Assembly: GCF_036345155.1 (NCBI RefSeq)
Contig: NZ_CP107772.1
Coordinates: 4,154,001 to 4,218,000, forward strand
Source: Streptomyces sp. NBC_00582
GTDB lineage: Bacteria > Actinomycetota > Actinomycetes > Streptomycetales > Streptomycetaceae
Length of the DNA: 64,000 nucleotides
Direction of reading: 5' to 3'
Positions 17,532-25,522 of this stretch are shown in pieces. Numbering within the stretch: position 1 is the first letter of the stretch; each line of letters starts with the position of its first letter. The notes beneath the pieces are model-generated. The model was not told the origin of the DNA, did no database searches, and worked only from the letters and a program-made list of their open reading frames with translations. A program made the translations under genes and the position numbers.

Positions 17532-18668
17532 GTGGGAAGAGGCTCCGCGCGGCGGCTGGAACGGCGGTTCCTGGCCAATCCGCTCGCGGCCGGTGACGGA
17601 GGGCCCGCGGAGATCGTCGCGGCCATGGCCGGCGCGCACGCGCGGGTTCCCTCGGCTGCGGAGGTGTCGGTCGGGATCCGCGCCGAGGGGATGACACGGA
17701 CCGACGTACGGGCCGCGCTGACCCGGGACCGGTCACTGGTGCGGACGCACGGCCCGCGCGGGACGGTCCATCTGCTGCCCGCCCGTGAACTCGCCCTGTG
17801 GACCTCCGCCCTGACCGCGGTCCCCTCCGGCCGCAGTCCCCTCCCGCCGGAGGTACGGCTCACCGAGGCGCAGGCCGAGCAGGTGGCGGCCGCCGTCGGG
17901 GAGGCGCTCGACGGGGTGTGGCTGACGGTGGACGAGCTGGACGAGGAGGTCGTCGCCCGCACCGGGCCCTGGGCCGGGGAGCGGGTGATGCCCGCCTTCC
18001 AGGACCTGTGGCCGCGCTGGCGCCAGGTGCTCCTCCAGGCAGGCCAGTCGGGCGCGCTCTGCTTCGGGCCGAACCGGGGCCGCAAGGTGACGTACACCCG
18101 CCCACCGCGCTTCGATCCGCTGCCGCCCGGGCAGGCCCTGCGTCTGCTGGTCGGCCGCCATCTGGCCGTCTACGGCCCCGCGACCCCGCAGGACTTCGCC
18201 AAGTGGCTGGCGGCGCCTCCCGGTTGGGCGGCCACGCTGTTCGAGGAGGCGCTCGGGGCGGGCGAGCTGGAGGAGGTGCTGTTCGAGGGCCGGCGGGCCT
18301 GGGTGGCGGCCGGGGACACCGGGTTCCCGCAGGAGCCCGCGCGTGGGGTGCGGCTGCTGCCCTACTTCGACGCGTACGTCGTCGCCGCCCAGCCCCGGGA
18401 GCTGCTGTTCCCGGGTGCCGCCCACGGGCGGGCGCTGGCGGGCGGGCAGGCCGGGAACTTCCCCGTGCTGCTGGTGGACGGGGCGGTGGCGGGGGTCTGG
18501 CACCAGCGGCGCCGGGGCCGTCGTACGACCGTCACGGTGGAGCCGCTCGGCCGGCTGACGGCCCACCAGACACGGGAGTTCGGCGACCGGGCCGAACGGA
18601 TCGGGGAGGTGCTCGAGGCCACGGCGGAACTGGTCATCGGGGAGGTGACCACGGGGGCTCACGCGTGA
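17532..18668 (+). CDS. Winged-helix DNA-binding domain protein (HTH_42/AlkZ-like)
   Basis: 378 residues if started at the GTG at 17532, which has GGAG six bases upstream. Landmarks are RLERRFLANPLAAGDGGPAE, THGPRGTVHLLPARELALW, RPPRFDPLPPGQAL and the end part VRLLPYFDAYVVAAQPRELL, typical of the winged-helix family that includes the DNA glycosylase AlkZ (interstrand crosslink repair). The usual N-terminal Trp-Glu-Glu piece is present in another frame (ATG 17516, MTRSIRWEE), so a one-base deletion near 17540 is possible. The QxQ/QxD catalytic motif of AlkZ is not obvious. Confidence 0.78.
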   Translation: MGRGSARRLERRFLANPLAAGDGGPAEIVAAMAGAHARVPSAAEVSVGIRAEGMTRTDVRAALTRDRSLVRTHGPRGTVHLLPARELALWTSALTAVPSGRSPLPPEVRLTEAQAEQVAAAVGEALDGVWLTVDELDEEVVARTGPWAGERVMPAFQDLWPRWRQVLLQAGQSGALCFGPNRGRKVTYTRPPRFDPLPPGQALRLLVGRHLAVYGPATPQDFAKWLAAPPGWAATLFEEALGAGELEEVLFEGRRAWVAAGDTGFPQEPARGVRLLPYFDAYVVAAQPRELLFPGAAHGRALAGGQAGNFPVLLVDGAVAGVWHQRRRGRRTTVTVEPLGRLTAHQTREFGDRAERIGEVLEATAELVIGEVTTGAHA

Positions 18669-18686
18669 GGGGCGGCCGAGGGCGGT

Positions 18687-19484
18687 TCAGATGGTCGGTC
18701 TGCGGGCCTCGAAGAGGTGGCGGGTGCTGTGGGCGACGAAGGGGCCCTGTGCGGTGATCCGCTCGTGCAGGGCCCGCAGCCGCGGCTCGTGGGCCTCGAC
18801 GGTGAAACCCGGCACCATCCAGACGACCTTGCGCAGGAAGTGGACGACGGCGGCGATGTCGTGGAACTCGATCCGCAGGCGTTCCGCGCGCAGGTCGACG
18901 ATCTCCAGGCCCGCCGCCTCGGCCCCGGCACGTTCGATGTCGGGGTGCCGGTCGTGACTCGCCGCCTCGGGCTGCGGGCCGAGGAAGTACTCGACGAGCT
19001 CGTAGACGCTGCGGGGGCCGACGTGCTGGGCGAAGTAGGTGCCGCCGGGCTGCAGCACCCGGGCGATCTCCCCCCACAGGGGCCGGACCGGGTGCCGGCT
19101 GGTGACCAGGTCGAAGGCCGCGTCGGCGAAGGGCAGCGGGGCGTCCTCCGGGGAGTCGACGACCGCGATGCCGCGCGGCCGCAGCAGGGCGGTGGCCTTG
19201 GCGACGTTCGCCGGCCAGCCCTCGGTCGCCACGGTGAGGGCGGGTGCGGCGGCGGCCCGGGCGAGGGCGAAGTCCAGGACCTCACCGCCGCCGGTCTGGA
19301 TGTCGAGCACGGCCGTGGCCCCCGCCAGCCGCCCGGCCAACGACACCGCGTACCCCCACGACGGGCGTGCCTCGGTCGCCCGACCCTCGAACCACGAGAA
19401 GTCCCACCCCTCGGTGGGGACGGCGGCGCCCTCGGCGAGGAGGTCCTCGAAGATCTTGTCCGGGTGGTTGCGGTCGTCGCTCAT
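18687..19484 (-). CDS. SAM-dependent class I methyltransferase
   Basis: 265 residues, cytosolic. A Rossmann methyltransferase core is seen: TAVLDIQTGGGEVLDF (motif I), VVDSPEDAPLPFADAAFDLV (motifs II-III) and ARVLQPGGTYFAQHVG (post-motif). The C-terminal part (HDIAAVVHFLRKVVWMVPGF) matches small actinobacterial methyltransferases of the type 11 family with unknown acceptor. It converges closely with the winged-helix gene (18 bp between stops), so the two share no promoter. Confidence 0.9.
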   Translation of the reverse strand: MSDDRNHPDKIFEDLLAEGAAVPTEGWDFSWFEGRATEARPSWGYAVSLAGRLAGATAVLDIQTGGGEVLDFALARAAAAPALTVATEGWPANVAKATALLRPRGIAVVDSPEDAPLPFADAAFDLVTSRHPVRPLWGEIARVLQPGGTYFAQHVGPRSVYELVEYFLGPQPEAASHDRHPDIERAGAEAAGLEIVDLRAERLRIEFHDIAAVVHFLRKVVWMVPGFTVEAHEPRLRALHERITAQGPFVAHSTRHLFEARRPTI

Positions 19485-19561
19485 GGGCTGATCGTGGCAG
19501 GAGGGGGCGGGGGGCCGCCGCCGATTATCTTCCGCCCGCCTCGTTCCGGCCGGACCCGGTC

Positions 19562-20143
19562 TCAGTCGTGTTCCACGTCGTAGCGGAGCAGGACGACGCC
19601 GTTGCCGAAGGCGCGGGACTCGACGAGGTGGAGGCCGGTCATCGTGTCGGCGTGCCGGAAGAGGGGTTTGCCCCGGCCGATCAGCACGGGGTGGACGTAG
19701 AGCCGGATCCGGTCGACGAGGCCGTGGCGGAGGAAGACGTCGGCAAGGTCGGCACCGCCCAGTCCCAGGTCACCGGGCCCCAGCCCGGCGTGGTGCTGCT
19801 CCTTGAGGGCCCGCACCTCCGCCGGGACGACCTCCCGCACGATCGTCGTGTTCCAGTCGGCGTGCCGAAGCGTGCGGGAGTAGACGTACTTCGGGATCTC
19901 GCGCCAGATGCCGGCGAACTCGGCCATCACCGCGGGGGTCTCGGGGTCGGCGTCGGCGGTGGGCCAGAAATCGGCCATGAGGTCGTAGGTGACCCGGCCG
20001 GAGAGGAGGCCCGCCATCCCGGCGACGGCGTCGTTGGCGTCCTGGTGGATCTCGTCGTCGACGCGGTGCCAGGAGATGTCGCGGCCCGGCCCCTCCATGT
20101 ATCCGTCCAGGGACACCGACATCATCAGGACGATCTTCCGCAT
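19562..20143 (-). CDS. Dihydrofolate reductase-like (RibD C-terminal domain) protein
   Basis: 193 residues. The start MRKIVLMMSVSLDGYMEG, the GRVTYDLMADFWP segment, and the C-terminal DRIRLYVHPVLIGRGKPLF identify the RibD_C/DHFR-like family. These bind NADPH and reduce uncharacterised substrates; this member is not the folate or riboflavin enzyme itself. Its promoter region (20144-20216) is shared with the divergent DUF192 gene. Confidence 0.9.
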   Translation of the reverse strand: MRKIVLMMSVSLDGYMEGPGRDISWHRVDDEIHQDANDAVAGMAGLLSGRVTYDLMADFWPTADADPETPAVMAEFAGIWREIPKYVYSRTLRHADWNTTIVREVVPAEVRALKEQHHAGLGPGDLGLGGADLADVFLRHGLVDRIRLYVHPVLIGRGKPLFRHADTMTGLHLVESRAFGNGVVLLRYDVEHD

Positions 20144-20216
20144 ACGACGGCCACCTCTTCGTGTCCCGGCTCGCTACCGTGCCGAGGGTAGCGAGGCGAG
20201 TGAGGGGAGTCGGGGT

Positions 20217-20606
20217 ATGGCGCGCTGGCGGGACGGGCGGGCGGAGCTGGTGGTGGCCGGGGCGGGGGCGGGGGACCGCGCGCGGATCCCGTTGGAGATC
20301 GCCGCCTCCTACCGGGCCCGTACCAGGGGTCTCCTGGGCCGGGACGCCGTGGAGGGGGCGATGCTGCTCACGCCGGCCGGCAGCGTGCACACCTTCGGCA
20401 TGCGCATCCCCATCGACGTCGCCTATCTCGACCGTCGGCTGACGGTCGTCGCCGTACGCACCATGCCCCCGGGCCGCCTGGGCCTGCCCCGCCTCCGCTC
20501 CCGCCATGTCCTGGAGTCGGCGGCGGGGGCGATGGAGGGGTGGGGGGTGCGGGCGGGGGTGCGCGTCGAGGTGGTCGAGGTCAGCTCGCCGTCCTCGGGA
20601 AGGTGA
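20217..20606 (+). CDS. DUF192 family protein
   Basis: 129 residues from the ATG at 20217, behind GAGGGGAG. The DUF192 pattern is clear: SYRARTRGLLGRDAVEGAML, HTFGMRIPIDVAYLDRRL and HVLESAAGAMEGWGV. Function is unknown; members are small, often periplasmic, and in Streptomyces sit next to the Tad pilus genes. This copy has no signal peptide. It converges with and overlaps the OmpA gene by 26 bp at the 3' end. Confidence 0.88.
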   Translation: MARWRDGRAELVVAGAGAGDRARIPLEIAASYRARTRGLLGRDAVEGAMLLTPAGSVHTFGMRIPIDVAYLDRRLTVVAVRTMPPGRLGLPRLRSRHVLESAAGAMEGWGVRAGVRVEVVEVSSPSSGR

Positions 20607-21198
20607 CCTCCACGCGGCGGTTCTTCTTGCGGCCCTCCTCCGTCGCGTTGTCGGCGATGGGGTACTGCTCGCCGTAGCCGCGGACCTCGAAGGTGATGGC
20701 GGGGTCGTTCAGGTCGCCGGCGAGTTCCGCCTGGACGGCGTCGGCGCGCTGTTTCGACAGGACGTCGCCGTGGGAGGAGGAGCCGAGGTTGTCGGTGAAG
20801 CCGAAGACGCGGACCAGTTGGGTGTTCTGTTTCTTGATCTCGTCGGCGATCACCGCGATACGGGCCTTCGCGTCCGCGCCGAGCTTCGCGCTGTCCTTGG
20901 CGAACAGGACCTCCGCCTGCAGGGCGAACGTCACGTCCGCGTTGGTGTCCTCGCGCCGTTCGTCGCCGGACTCGTCCTCCACCACCTGCTTGATGTCGAG
21001 GACCTTGGGCTCGGCGAGCGTGCCGCCCTCGGGGAGTTTCAGGTCGGGGTCGTTGGGGTCCACCTCGACCGGTGCGGTGGCGGTGGGTTCGGTGCCCGGG
21101 GGGACGCTGGGGGTGGTGTCGTCGGCCTGGGCGGCGGGGGCCGTGGCGAGGACGAGGAGCGTGGCGGTGGCCACCGCCAGGGAGAGACGTGGGGTCAT
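20581..21198 (-). CDS. OmpA-family (peptidoglycan-associating) secreted protein
   Basis: 205 residues from the ATG at 21198 (a GTG at 21210 overlapping the preceding stop is the alternative). A signal peptide ending APAAQA is followed by a Pro/Asp-rich linker and an OmpA C-terminal domain: AEVLFAKDSAKLGADAKARI, VRVFGFTDNLGSSSHGDVLSKQ and VRGYGEQYPIADNATEEGRKKNRRVEV, with the Asp and Arg that bind diaminopimelate. In a Gram-positive wall it may anchor the Tad apparatus to peptidoglycan. Last gene of the Tad operon. Confidence 0.9.
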   Translation of the reverse strand: MTPRLSLAVATATLLVLATAPAAQADDTTPSVPPGTEPTATAPVEVDPNDPDLKLPEGGTLAEPKVLDIKQVVEDESGDERREDTNADVTFALQAEVLFAKDSAKLGADAKARIAVIADEIKKQNTQLVRVFGFTDNLGSSSHGDVLSKQRADAVQAELAGDLNDPAITFEVRGYGEQYPIADNATEEGRKKNRRVEVTFPRTAS

Positions 21199-21206
21199 GG
21201 CCGGCC

Positions 21207-21791
21207 TCACCCGGAGATCTTGATGACCGCGCTGGGGAACAGCGGGAGCTGGAAGGTGACCTCCGTGCTGCTCGCGGGCGGGGCGGGGAACTGCAGGAAG
21301 ACGTCGATCGTCTCCCCCGCCTTCAGCGTCGAGAACCCGGTGGTGGTGAGGGGGCGGCCTTCTGTGTCGCGGAGGACGTAGTAGCGCTTCTTGCTCTTGG
21401 AGTCGACGAGGGTGGCTCCGCCGAGGGAGCGGCCGTTGTTCATGATCTCGGTCTCGTTACCACTCAGCGCCGAGGGGATCGTCGCGAGTTCCCCGCCGTC
21501 GTTCTTGATGGCGCCGTTCACCGTGACGAAGCCGCCGGTGTCCCGTACCGCGGAGGTGATCTGGAGGAGCAGCCCGCCCGGGCCCTTCAGCTCGGCGATC
21601 GGCGCCTCGGACTCCCCCTCCTGCGGATTGGGCTGCGATCCACCGGCCTTCGAGGCGGACGACGAGCTCTGGGGCTTCTTGTCGTCCCCGCCGCCACCGC
21701 CGCACGCGGCAGAGCCGAGAGCCAGCCCGGCCACGACGGTCAGTGCGACCATCGCCCTGCGGGCTTTCCCCGTGAATCGCATGTTCATCAA
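21207..21791 (-). CDS. Predicted lipoprotein of the Tad locus
   Basis: 194 residues. A basic N-terminus, hydrophobic stretch and the lipobox GSAAC mark it as a lipoprotein, followed by a Gly/Ser-rich linker and an extracellular beta-rich domain with GGFVTVNGAIKNDGGELATI and LKAGETIDVFLQFPAPP, resembling the Ig-like DUF4352 class. It overlaps the OmpA gene when the GTG start of that gene is used, and starts 14 bp after the TadG-like stop. Likely an accessory surface component of the pilus system; no enzymatic motif. Confidence 0.8.
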   Translation of the reverse strand: MMNMRFTGKARRAMVALTVVAGLALGSAACGGGGGDDKKPQSSSSASKAGGSQPNPQEGESEAPIAELKGPGGLLLQITSAVRDTGGFVTVNGAIKNDGGELATIPSALSGNETEIMNNGRSLGGATLVDSKSKKRYYVLRDTEGRPLTTTGFSTLKAGETIDVFLQFPAPPASSTEVTFQLPLFPSAVIKISG

Positions 21792-21804
21792 TCCGCTTCC
21801 TTCC

Positions 21805-22401
21805 TCAGCCTGTGGCCAGGTGCACGTCGAACAGGTCCTCGGGGCCGGGCAGATCGGTCGGGTCGTCCGGATCCAGCTCCCAGTCCACGTCGTCGCACTT
21901 GAGCGTCGGGAGTACGTCGTCCTCGGCGTCCTCGCCCGGCAACTCGAACGTGCACAGCGGCTCGATCACGGCAGTCGCGGAGGCGTGCGCCCGACGGGTG
22001 CTCGTGATGGGCAGCACGGAGTCCCCCATGCCCTTGTTCGTCTGCACGGTGACGTGGTAACCGAGCAGCCCGGCCGGCGAGCACCGGACGTCGCCCGCGT
22101 CGTTCATGGACGCCAGTTGTTCCGCCCGCCAGCACCCGTCGGTCGCCCCGACACCGTCGAAGATGTCCTGCCACTTGGTCGGATCACGGAGGTCCAGCGC
22201 CCACTGGTCGGCCAGTTGTTTCCTCGTCTCCTGCGCGGCCGCCAGTGCCGCCGCGTCGGCGGCTGTCTGGGCGCCGTTGCGGTTCACCGCCGCCTGGCCG
22301 ACCGCGAAGTACGCGAACGCGAGAAAGAGCAGGCCCGCCACCACCGTGATGTAGATGGGGAAAGCCTGCCCCGAATCGCCGCGCCCCCGCGCTCGGATCA
22401 G
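21805..22401 (-). CDS. TadG/TadE-like pseudopilin with probable CTG start
   Basis: 198 residues if started at CTG 22401. The N-terminus RGRGDSGQAFPIYITVVAG followed by LLFLAFAYFAVGQAAVNRNG is the typical Streptomyces TadG-like signature: one TM helix and an extracytoplasmic domain with two Cys pairs. The frame contains no ATG, GTG or TTG in a suitable place. A CTG overlapping the flp stop (C-TGA) lies four bases after AAGGTGG and is the best start. Alternatively it is the tail of the response-regulator frame, which is open without interruption into it. Minor pilin-like role inferred. Confidence 0.72.
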   Translation of the reverse strand: MIRARGRGDSGQAFPIYITVVAGLLFLAFAYFAVGQAAVNRNGAQTAADAAALAAAQETRKQLADQWALDLRDPTKWQDIFDGVGATDGCWRAEQLASMNDAGDVRCSPAGLLGYHVTVQTNKGMGDSVLPITSTRRAHASATAVIEPLCTFELPGEDAEDDVLPTLKCDDVDWELDPDDPTDLPGPEDLFDVHLATG

Positions 22402-23349
22402 GGGGCCACCTTGCCGATCTGGGTGGTGAGCTTGTCCACGATCGTCTGGCCCAGATTCGTGTTCGCGATCAACACCACGATCGCCACCACCACCGCGATG
22501 ATCCCCAGATACTCGACCGCGGTCTGCCCCCTGTCGTCGGCGGTGCGGCGCCGTACCGCCTCCGTCACCCGGACCATGGCCGCGACGACGGTCTTCAGCA
22601 GCAGGTCGCTCATGGCGTTCCTCTCGGTTTGAGGCATTGGCAGGAGGAACGTAGGGCGCGCGGGGTGTCCCGGACGAGGGTCCCAGGGCCCAATTTCCCA
22701 GCCACTTGGCCGCCGCCTCGGCGCGGCTGCTGCTGTGCAGCTTGGCGAAGATGCGGTTGATGTGATTCTTGACCGTCTTCTCGCTGATGAAGCATGCGGC
22801 GGCGATCTGCTGGTTGTTCATGCCCGACGCGATGAGGTCCATGATCTCCGCCTCCCTCGCGCTGAGCTGGAACCCCGCCCGGTGACCCGACGGATCCGAC
22901 TGTCCCACAGACGGTTGCAGTCGCGAAAGCTGTTCGGGGAAAGTCAGCGGAAGTAAGGGACTTAAGGGCACACTCCCGTGTGCATTCGCACTCCTCACCG
23001 CTTCCTTCAGCTCCTCCACCGTGAACTCCCCGTGTACCAGATAGCCGCTCGCCCCGCCCCGCAGCGCCGCCCGGACCGTTTCCGGGTCGTGGCTGTACGT
23101 CAGCATCAGGACCGTGGTGATCCGGGCCAGGTGGGGCAGGGCGGTGAGGCCGTCGACACCGGGCATGCGGACGTCGAGGAGGACCACGTCGGGGCGGTGC
23201 CGCAGGGCGGCCTCGCAGGCCTCGTGGCCGTCCGCCGCCTCCGCCACGACCGTGAAGTCCGGGCAGCTCGACAGGAGCGCGGTGAGTCCCGCGCGGACCA
23301 CCGGGTTGTCGTCGGCCACCACTACACGTACGGCGGACCGGTCCGGCAT
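21805..23349 (-). CDS. LuxR-family response regulator whose frame has no stop before the TadG-like stop
   Basis: The N-terminal part is a normal NarL/FixJ regulator: receiver VVVADDNPVVRAG with phosphoacceptor Asp in DVVLLDVRMPGVDG, then a LuxR helix-turn-helix FQLSAREAEIMDLIASGMNN and EKTVKNHINRIFAKLHS. A normal protein would end near 22690-22630. Instead the frame stays open across flp (in another frame) and into the TadG-like domain, 514 codons in all. Either the stop was lost, or the C-terminus is a frameshifted relic, or a fusion is made. The receiver starts at ATG 23349, overlapping the kinase gene by 28 bp. Confidence 0.65.
   Translation of the reverse strand: MPDRSAVRVVVADDNPVVRAGLTALLSSCPDFTVVAEAADGHEACEAALRHRPDVVLLDVRMPGVDGLTALPHLARITTVLMLTYSHDPETVRAALRGGASGYLVHGEFTVEELKEAVRSANAHGSVPLSPLLPLTFPEQLSRLQPSVGQSDPSGHRAGFQLSAREAEIMDLIASGMNNQQIAAACFISEKTVKNHINRIFAKLHSSSRAEAAAKWLGNWALGPSSGTPRAPYVPPANASNREERHERPAAEDRRRGHGPGDGGGTAPHRRRQGADRGRVSGDHRGGGGDRGVDREHESGPDDRGQAHHPDRQGGPLIRARGRGDSGQAFPIYITVVAGLLFLAFAYFAVGQAAVNRNGAQTAADAAALAAAQETRKQLADQWALDLRDPTKWQDIFDGVGATDGCWRAEQLASMNDAGDVRCSPAGLLGYHVTVQTNKGMGDSVLPITSTRRAHASATAVIEPLCTFELPGEDAEDDVLPTLKCDDVDWELDPDDPTDLPGPEDLFDVHLATG
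22398..22613 (-). CDS. flp: Flp-type pilin
   Basis: 71 residues from the ATG after GAGAGGA. The prepilin site RGQTAVEYLGIIAVVVAI places cleavage after Gly with Glu at +5, then a single hydrophobic helix, giving a mature pilin of about 35 residues. This is the major subunit polymerised by the Tad machine. A -10-like TACGTT lies on the minus strand at 22648-22653, so it may have its own promoter for high expression. No prepilin peptidase gene (TadV/CpaA) is in the window, so processing needs an enzyme encoded elsewhere. Confidence 0.9.
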   Translation of the reverse strand: MSDLLLKTVVAAMVRVTEAVRRRTADDRGQTAVEYLGIIAVVVAIVVLIANTNLGQTIVDKLTTQIGKVAP

Positions 23350-24608
23350 GGTGACTCCTCTCGGAAGGTCAGGGCGGCCAGGGGGAGTTCCAGGCGGACC
23401 TCGGTGCCGGGGGTGCGGTCGTCGCGGGGCGCGACGCGCAGTCGGGCGCCCACGCAGGCGGCCCGTTCCGCCATGCCGACCAGGCCGAAGTGGCCGGTGC
23501 GGCGGAGGTGTTCGAGGGTGGTGCCGGGCGGCAGGCCGCGGCCGTCGTCGTGGACGGTGAGGGTGAGGAGGTCGTCCTGGACGCCCGCGCGGACCTCGAC
23601 CGCCGTGGGGGCCGCGTGACGGTGGGCGTTCTCCATGGCCTCGGTGGTGATGGTGAGGAGCTGACGGGCCACCATCGGGGGCACGGGGAGGGTCGTACGG
23701 TCGCCGGTGGGGCGGTAGGTGACCCGAAGCCCGGTGCGTTCGGCGAAGTCGTCGGCGCGGGCCGCCAGTTGGGGCAGCACGTCCACGCCGCCGACGGGAT
23801 CCGGCTCGCGGCGCAGGTCGGTGAGGAGGTCGCGGGACTCGGTGGCCGCCCTGCGGGCCGACCGGGCGACCAGTTCCGCCTGTCGTCGCACCTGCGCGGG
23901 GTCCGTCGAGGACGCCAGGGCCTCCGCCGCGAGGGCGACGCCGTGCAGGGTCTTGGCCAGGGAGTCGTGCATCTCGCGGGCGAGGCGGGCCCGTTCGGCG
24001 GTCACCGCCTCGGCGGCGGCGAGCCGGGCGCGTACGGCGGTCAGGGCCTGGGTGGCCGCGCCGAAACGGAGCAGCAGGCCGCGCAGGGTGGAGCCGACCG
24101 CTCCGGTGATGACGCAGAAGCCGGGGAGGACGAGGCGTTCGGCGAGGGTCGTGTCGGAGGTGTGGCCGACCGTGGCCTGCACCAGCAGCAGGATCAGCGA
24201 CTGGAGCGAGGCGAAGCAGGCGGCACCGCGCCAGCCGTAGACGACGCCGGCGAGGAGGGGGGTGCAGACGCTGACGTAGGCGAGGGTGGTGTCCGGGCCG
24301 GCGGAGATGAGCAGGAGGGTGCCGAAGGCGGTGTCCGCGGCCAGCAGGGTGGGGTGGCGCAGGAGGAGGGGGCCGAAGCGTTCCCAGTCGCGGAAGAGGA
24401 CGTAGGAGCCCATGAAGGTGACGACCACGGCCGCGCCGACGAGGCGGACGCCCAGGCCCGGGGAGGCGTGCAGCAGGGCGGAGGGGGCGGCCAGGGCGAT
24501 CATCGCGAGGCGGAAGCCGAAGACCTGCCGGCACAGGGACTGCACGGCGTTCACCTGGAGACCGACGCTCTCCTCGCCCGTCCGCACCGTGCCCGCGGTT
24601 TCCGTCAT
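23322..24608 (-). CDS. Sensor histidine kinase (NarL/DesK type) of the Tad locus
   Basis: 428 residues. Five or six hydrophobic segments (about 35-165) form the sensor part. The HisKA_3 dimerisation domain has RLAREMHDSLAKTLHGVAL with the phospho-His, and the ATPase domain has TTEAMENAHRHA, VHDDGRGLPPG and GLVGMAERAACVG. It overlaps the response-regulator start and lies 10 bp from the TadC gene, so it belongs to the Tad operon and probably senses an envelope state to control pilus production. Confidence 0.9.
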   Translation of the reverse strand: MTETAGTVRTGEESVGLQVNAVQSLCRQVFGFRLAMIALAAPSALLHASPGLGVRLVGAAVVVTFMGSYVLFRDWERFGPLLLRHPTLLAADTAFGTLLLISAGPDTTLAYVSVCTPLLAGVVYGWRGAACFASLQSLILLLVQATVGHTSDTTLAERLVLPGFCVITGAVGSTLRGLLLRFGAATQALTAVRARLAAAEAVTAERARLAREMHDSLAKTLHGVALAAEALASSTDPAQVRRQAELVARSARRAATESRDLLTDLRREPDPVGGVDVLPQLAARADDFAERTGLRVTYRPTGDRTTLPVPPMVARQLLTITTEAMENAHRHAAPTAVEVRAGVQDDLLTLTVHDDGRGLPPGTTLEHLRRTGHFGLVGMAERAACVGARLRVAPRDDRTPGTEVRLELPLAALTFREESPCRTGPPYV

Positions 24609-24618
24609 GACCGGCCGC

Positions 24619-25506
24619 CTACTCCCCCGTGATCGAGCTGAAGTCCGTGCCGGAGCCGAGCAGCATGCCCGCACCGAGGAGGAGCATCGTCGCCGGCACC
24701 ATGAACGTGGTGATCATCAGCGTGGCCTTGGGGACCGCGCGGGCGGCCTTGCGGCGGGCGTTCTGGGCGTCGGTGCGGCGCATGTCCTTGGCGATGGCGA
24801 CGAGCGTGTCGACGATCGGGGCGCCGAGTTCCTCGCCCTGCTGGAGGGCGGTGACGAACATGGCGACCTGTTCGGAGTCGTTGCGGCGGCGCAGTTCCTC
24901 GAAGGCCTCGCGGCGGCTCATGCCGAGGTCCATCTGGCGGAGCGTGATGCGGATCTCGTCCGCCCAGGGGCCCTCGTACTTGGAGGCGACCCGGTCGAGG
25001 GCCTGTCGGAAGCCGAGGCCGGCGCTGACGACGACGGCGAGGACGTCGAGGAAGTCGGGCAGGGTGCGTTCGATGGCGTCCTTGCGGACCCGGATCGCCG
25101 ACCAGATGCCGACCTCGGACCAGAAGGCGGCGAAGGCGAGCATGAGCAGCGTGACGAAGAAGCTGCCCTGGAGGAGGGCGGCCAGGGCGCCGAGGCCGCC
25201 GATCGCGCCGTAGACCGCGCGGCGGGCGGCGTAGCGGTCGATGGTCAGGCCGCCCGGGTTGCCCGCGAGGTCGATACGGCGGCGGTAGCGGGCGACCTGC
25301 TTGGGGCCCATCAGCCGCAGCACGGCGGGCGCGTACCGCATGCCCATGCGGTCGACGAGGGAGCCGACGGCGCTGGTGCGGGTGGCGCCGACCTCCAGGG
25401 CGAGGACGAGGTCGCTGGGGAGTTTCACCTCGGCCCGGTACATGCGGATCCCGGCGAAGGCGCCCCAGACGGCGAGGCCCATGAGGAGGGCGAGCAGGAG
25501 TTCCAT
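24619..25506 (-). CDS. tadC: TadC-like inner-membrane platform protein (type II secretion F domain)
   Basis: 295 residues from the ATG after GAGGAGGGG. TM segments lie at the N-terminus, in the middle (GLGALAALLQGSFFVTLLML) and at the C-terminus (TLMITTFMVPATMLLLGAGM). The T2SF domain is marked by LPDFLDVLAVVVSAGLGFRQ and VTALQQGEELGAPIVDTLV. Together with TadB it forms the membrane platform on which TadA extrudes pilin. Located between TadB and the kinase. Confidence 0.92.
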   Translation of the reverse strand: MELLLALLMGLAVWGAFAGIRMYRAEVKLPSDLVLALEVGATRTSAVGSLVDRMGMRYAPAVLRLMGPKQVARYRRRIDLAGNPGGLTIDRYAARRAVYGAIGGLGALAALLQGSFFVTLLMLAFAAFWSEVGIWSAIRVRKDAIERTLPDFLDVLAVVVSAGLGFRQALDRVASKYEGPWADEIRITLRQMDLGMSRREAFEELRRRNDSEQVAMFVTALQQGEELGAPIVDTLVAIAKDMRRTDAQNARRKAARAVPKATLMITTFMVPATMLLLGAGMLLGSGTDFSSITGE

Positions 25507-25522
25507 GGTCCGCGTCCCCTCC

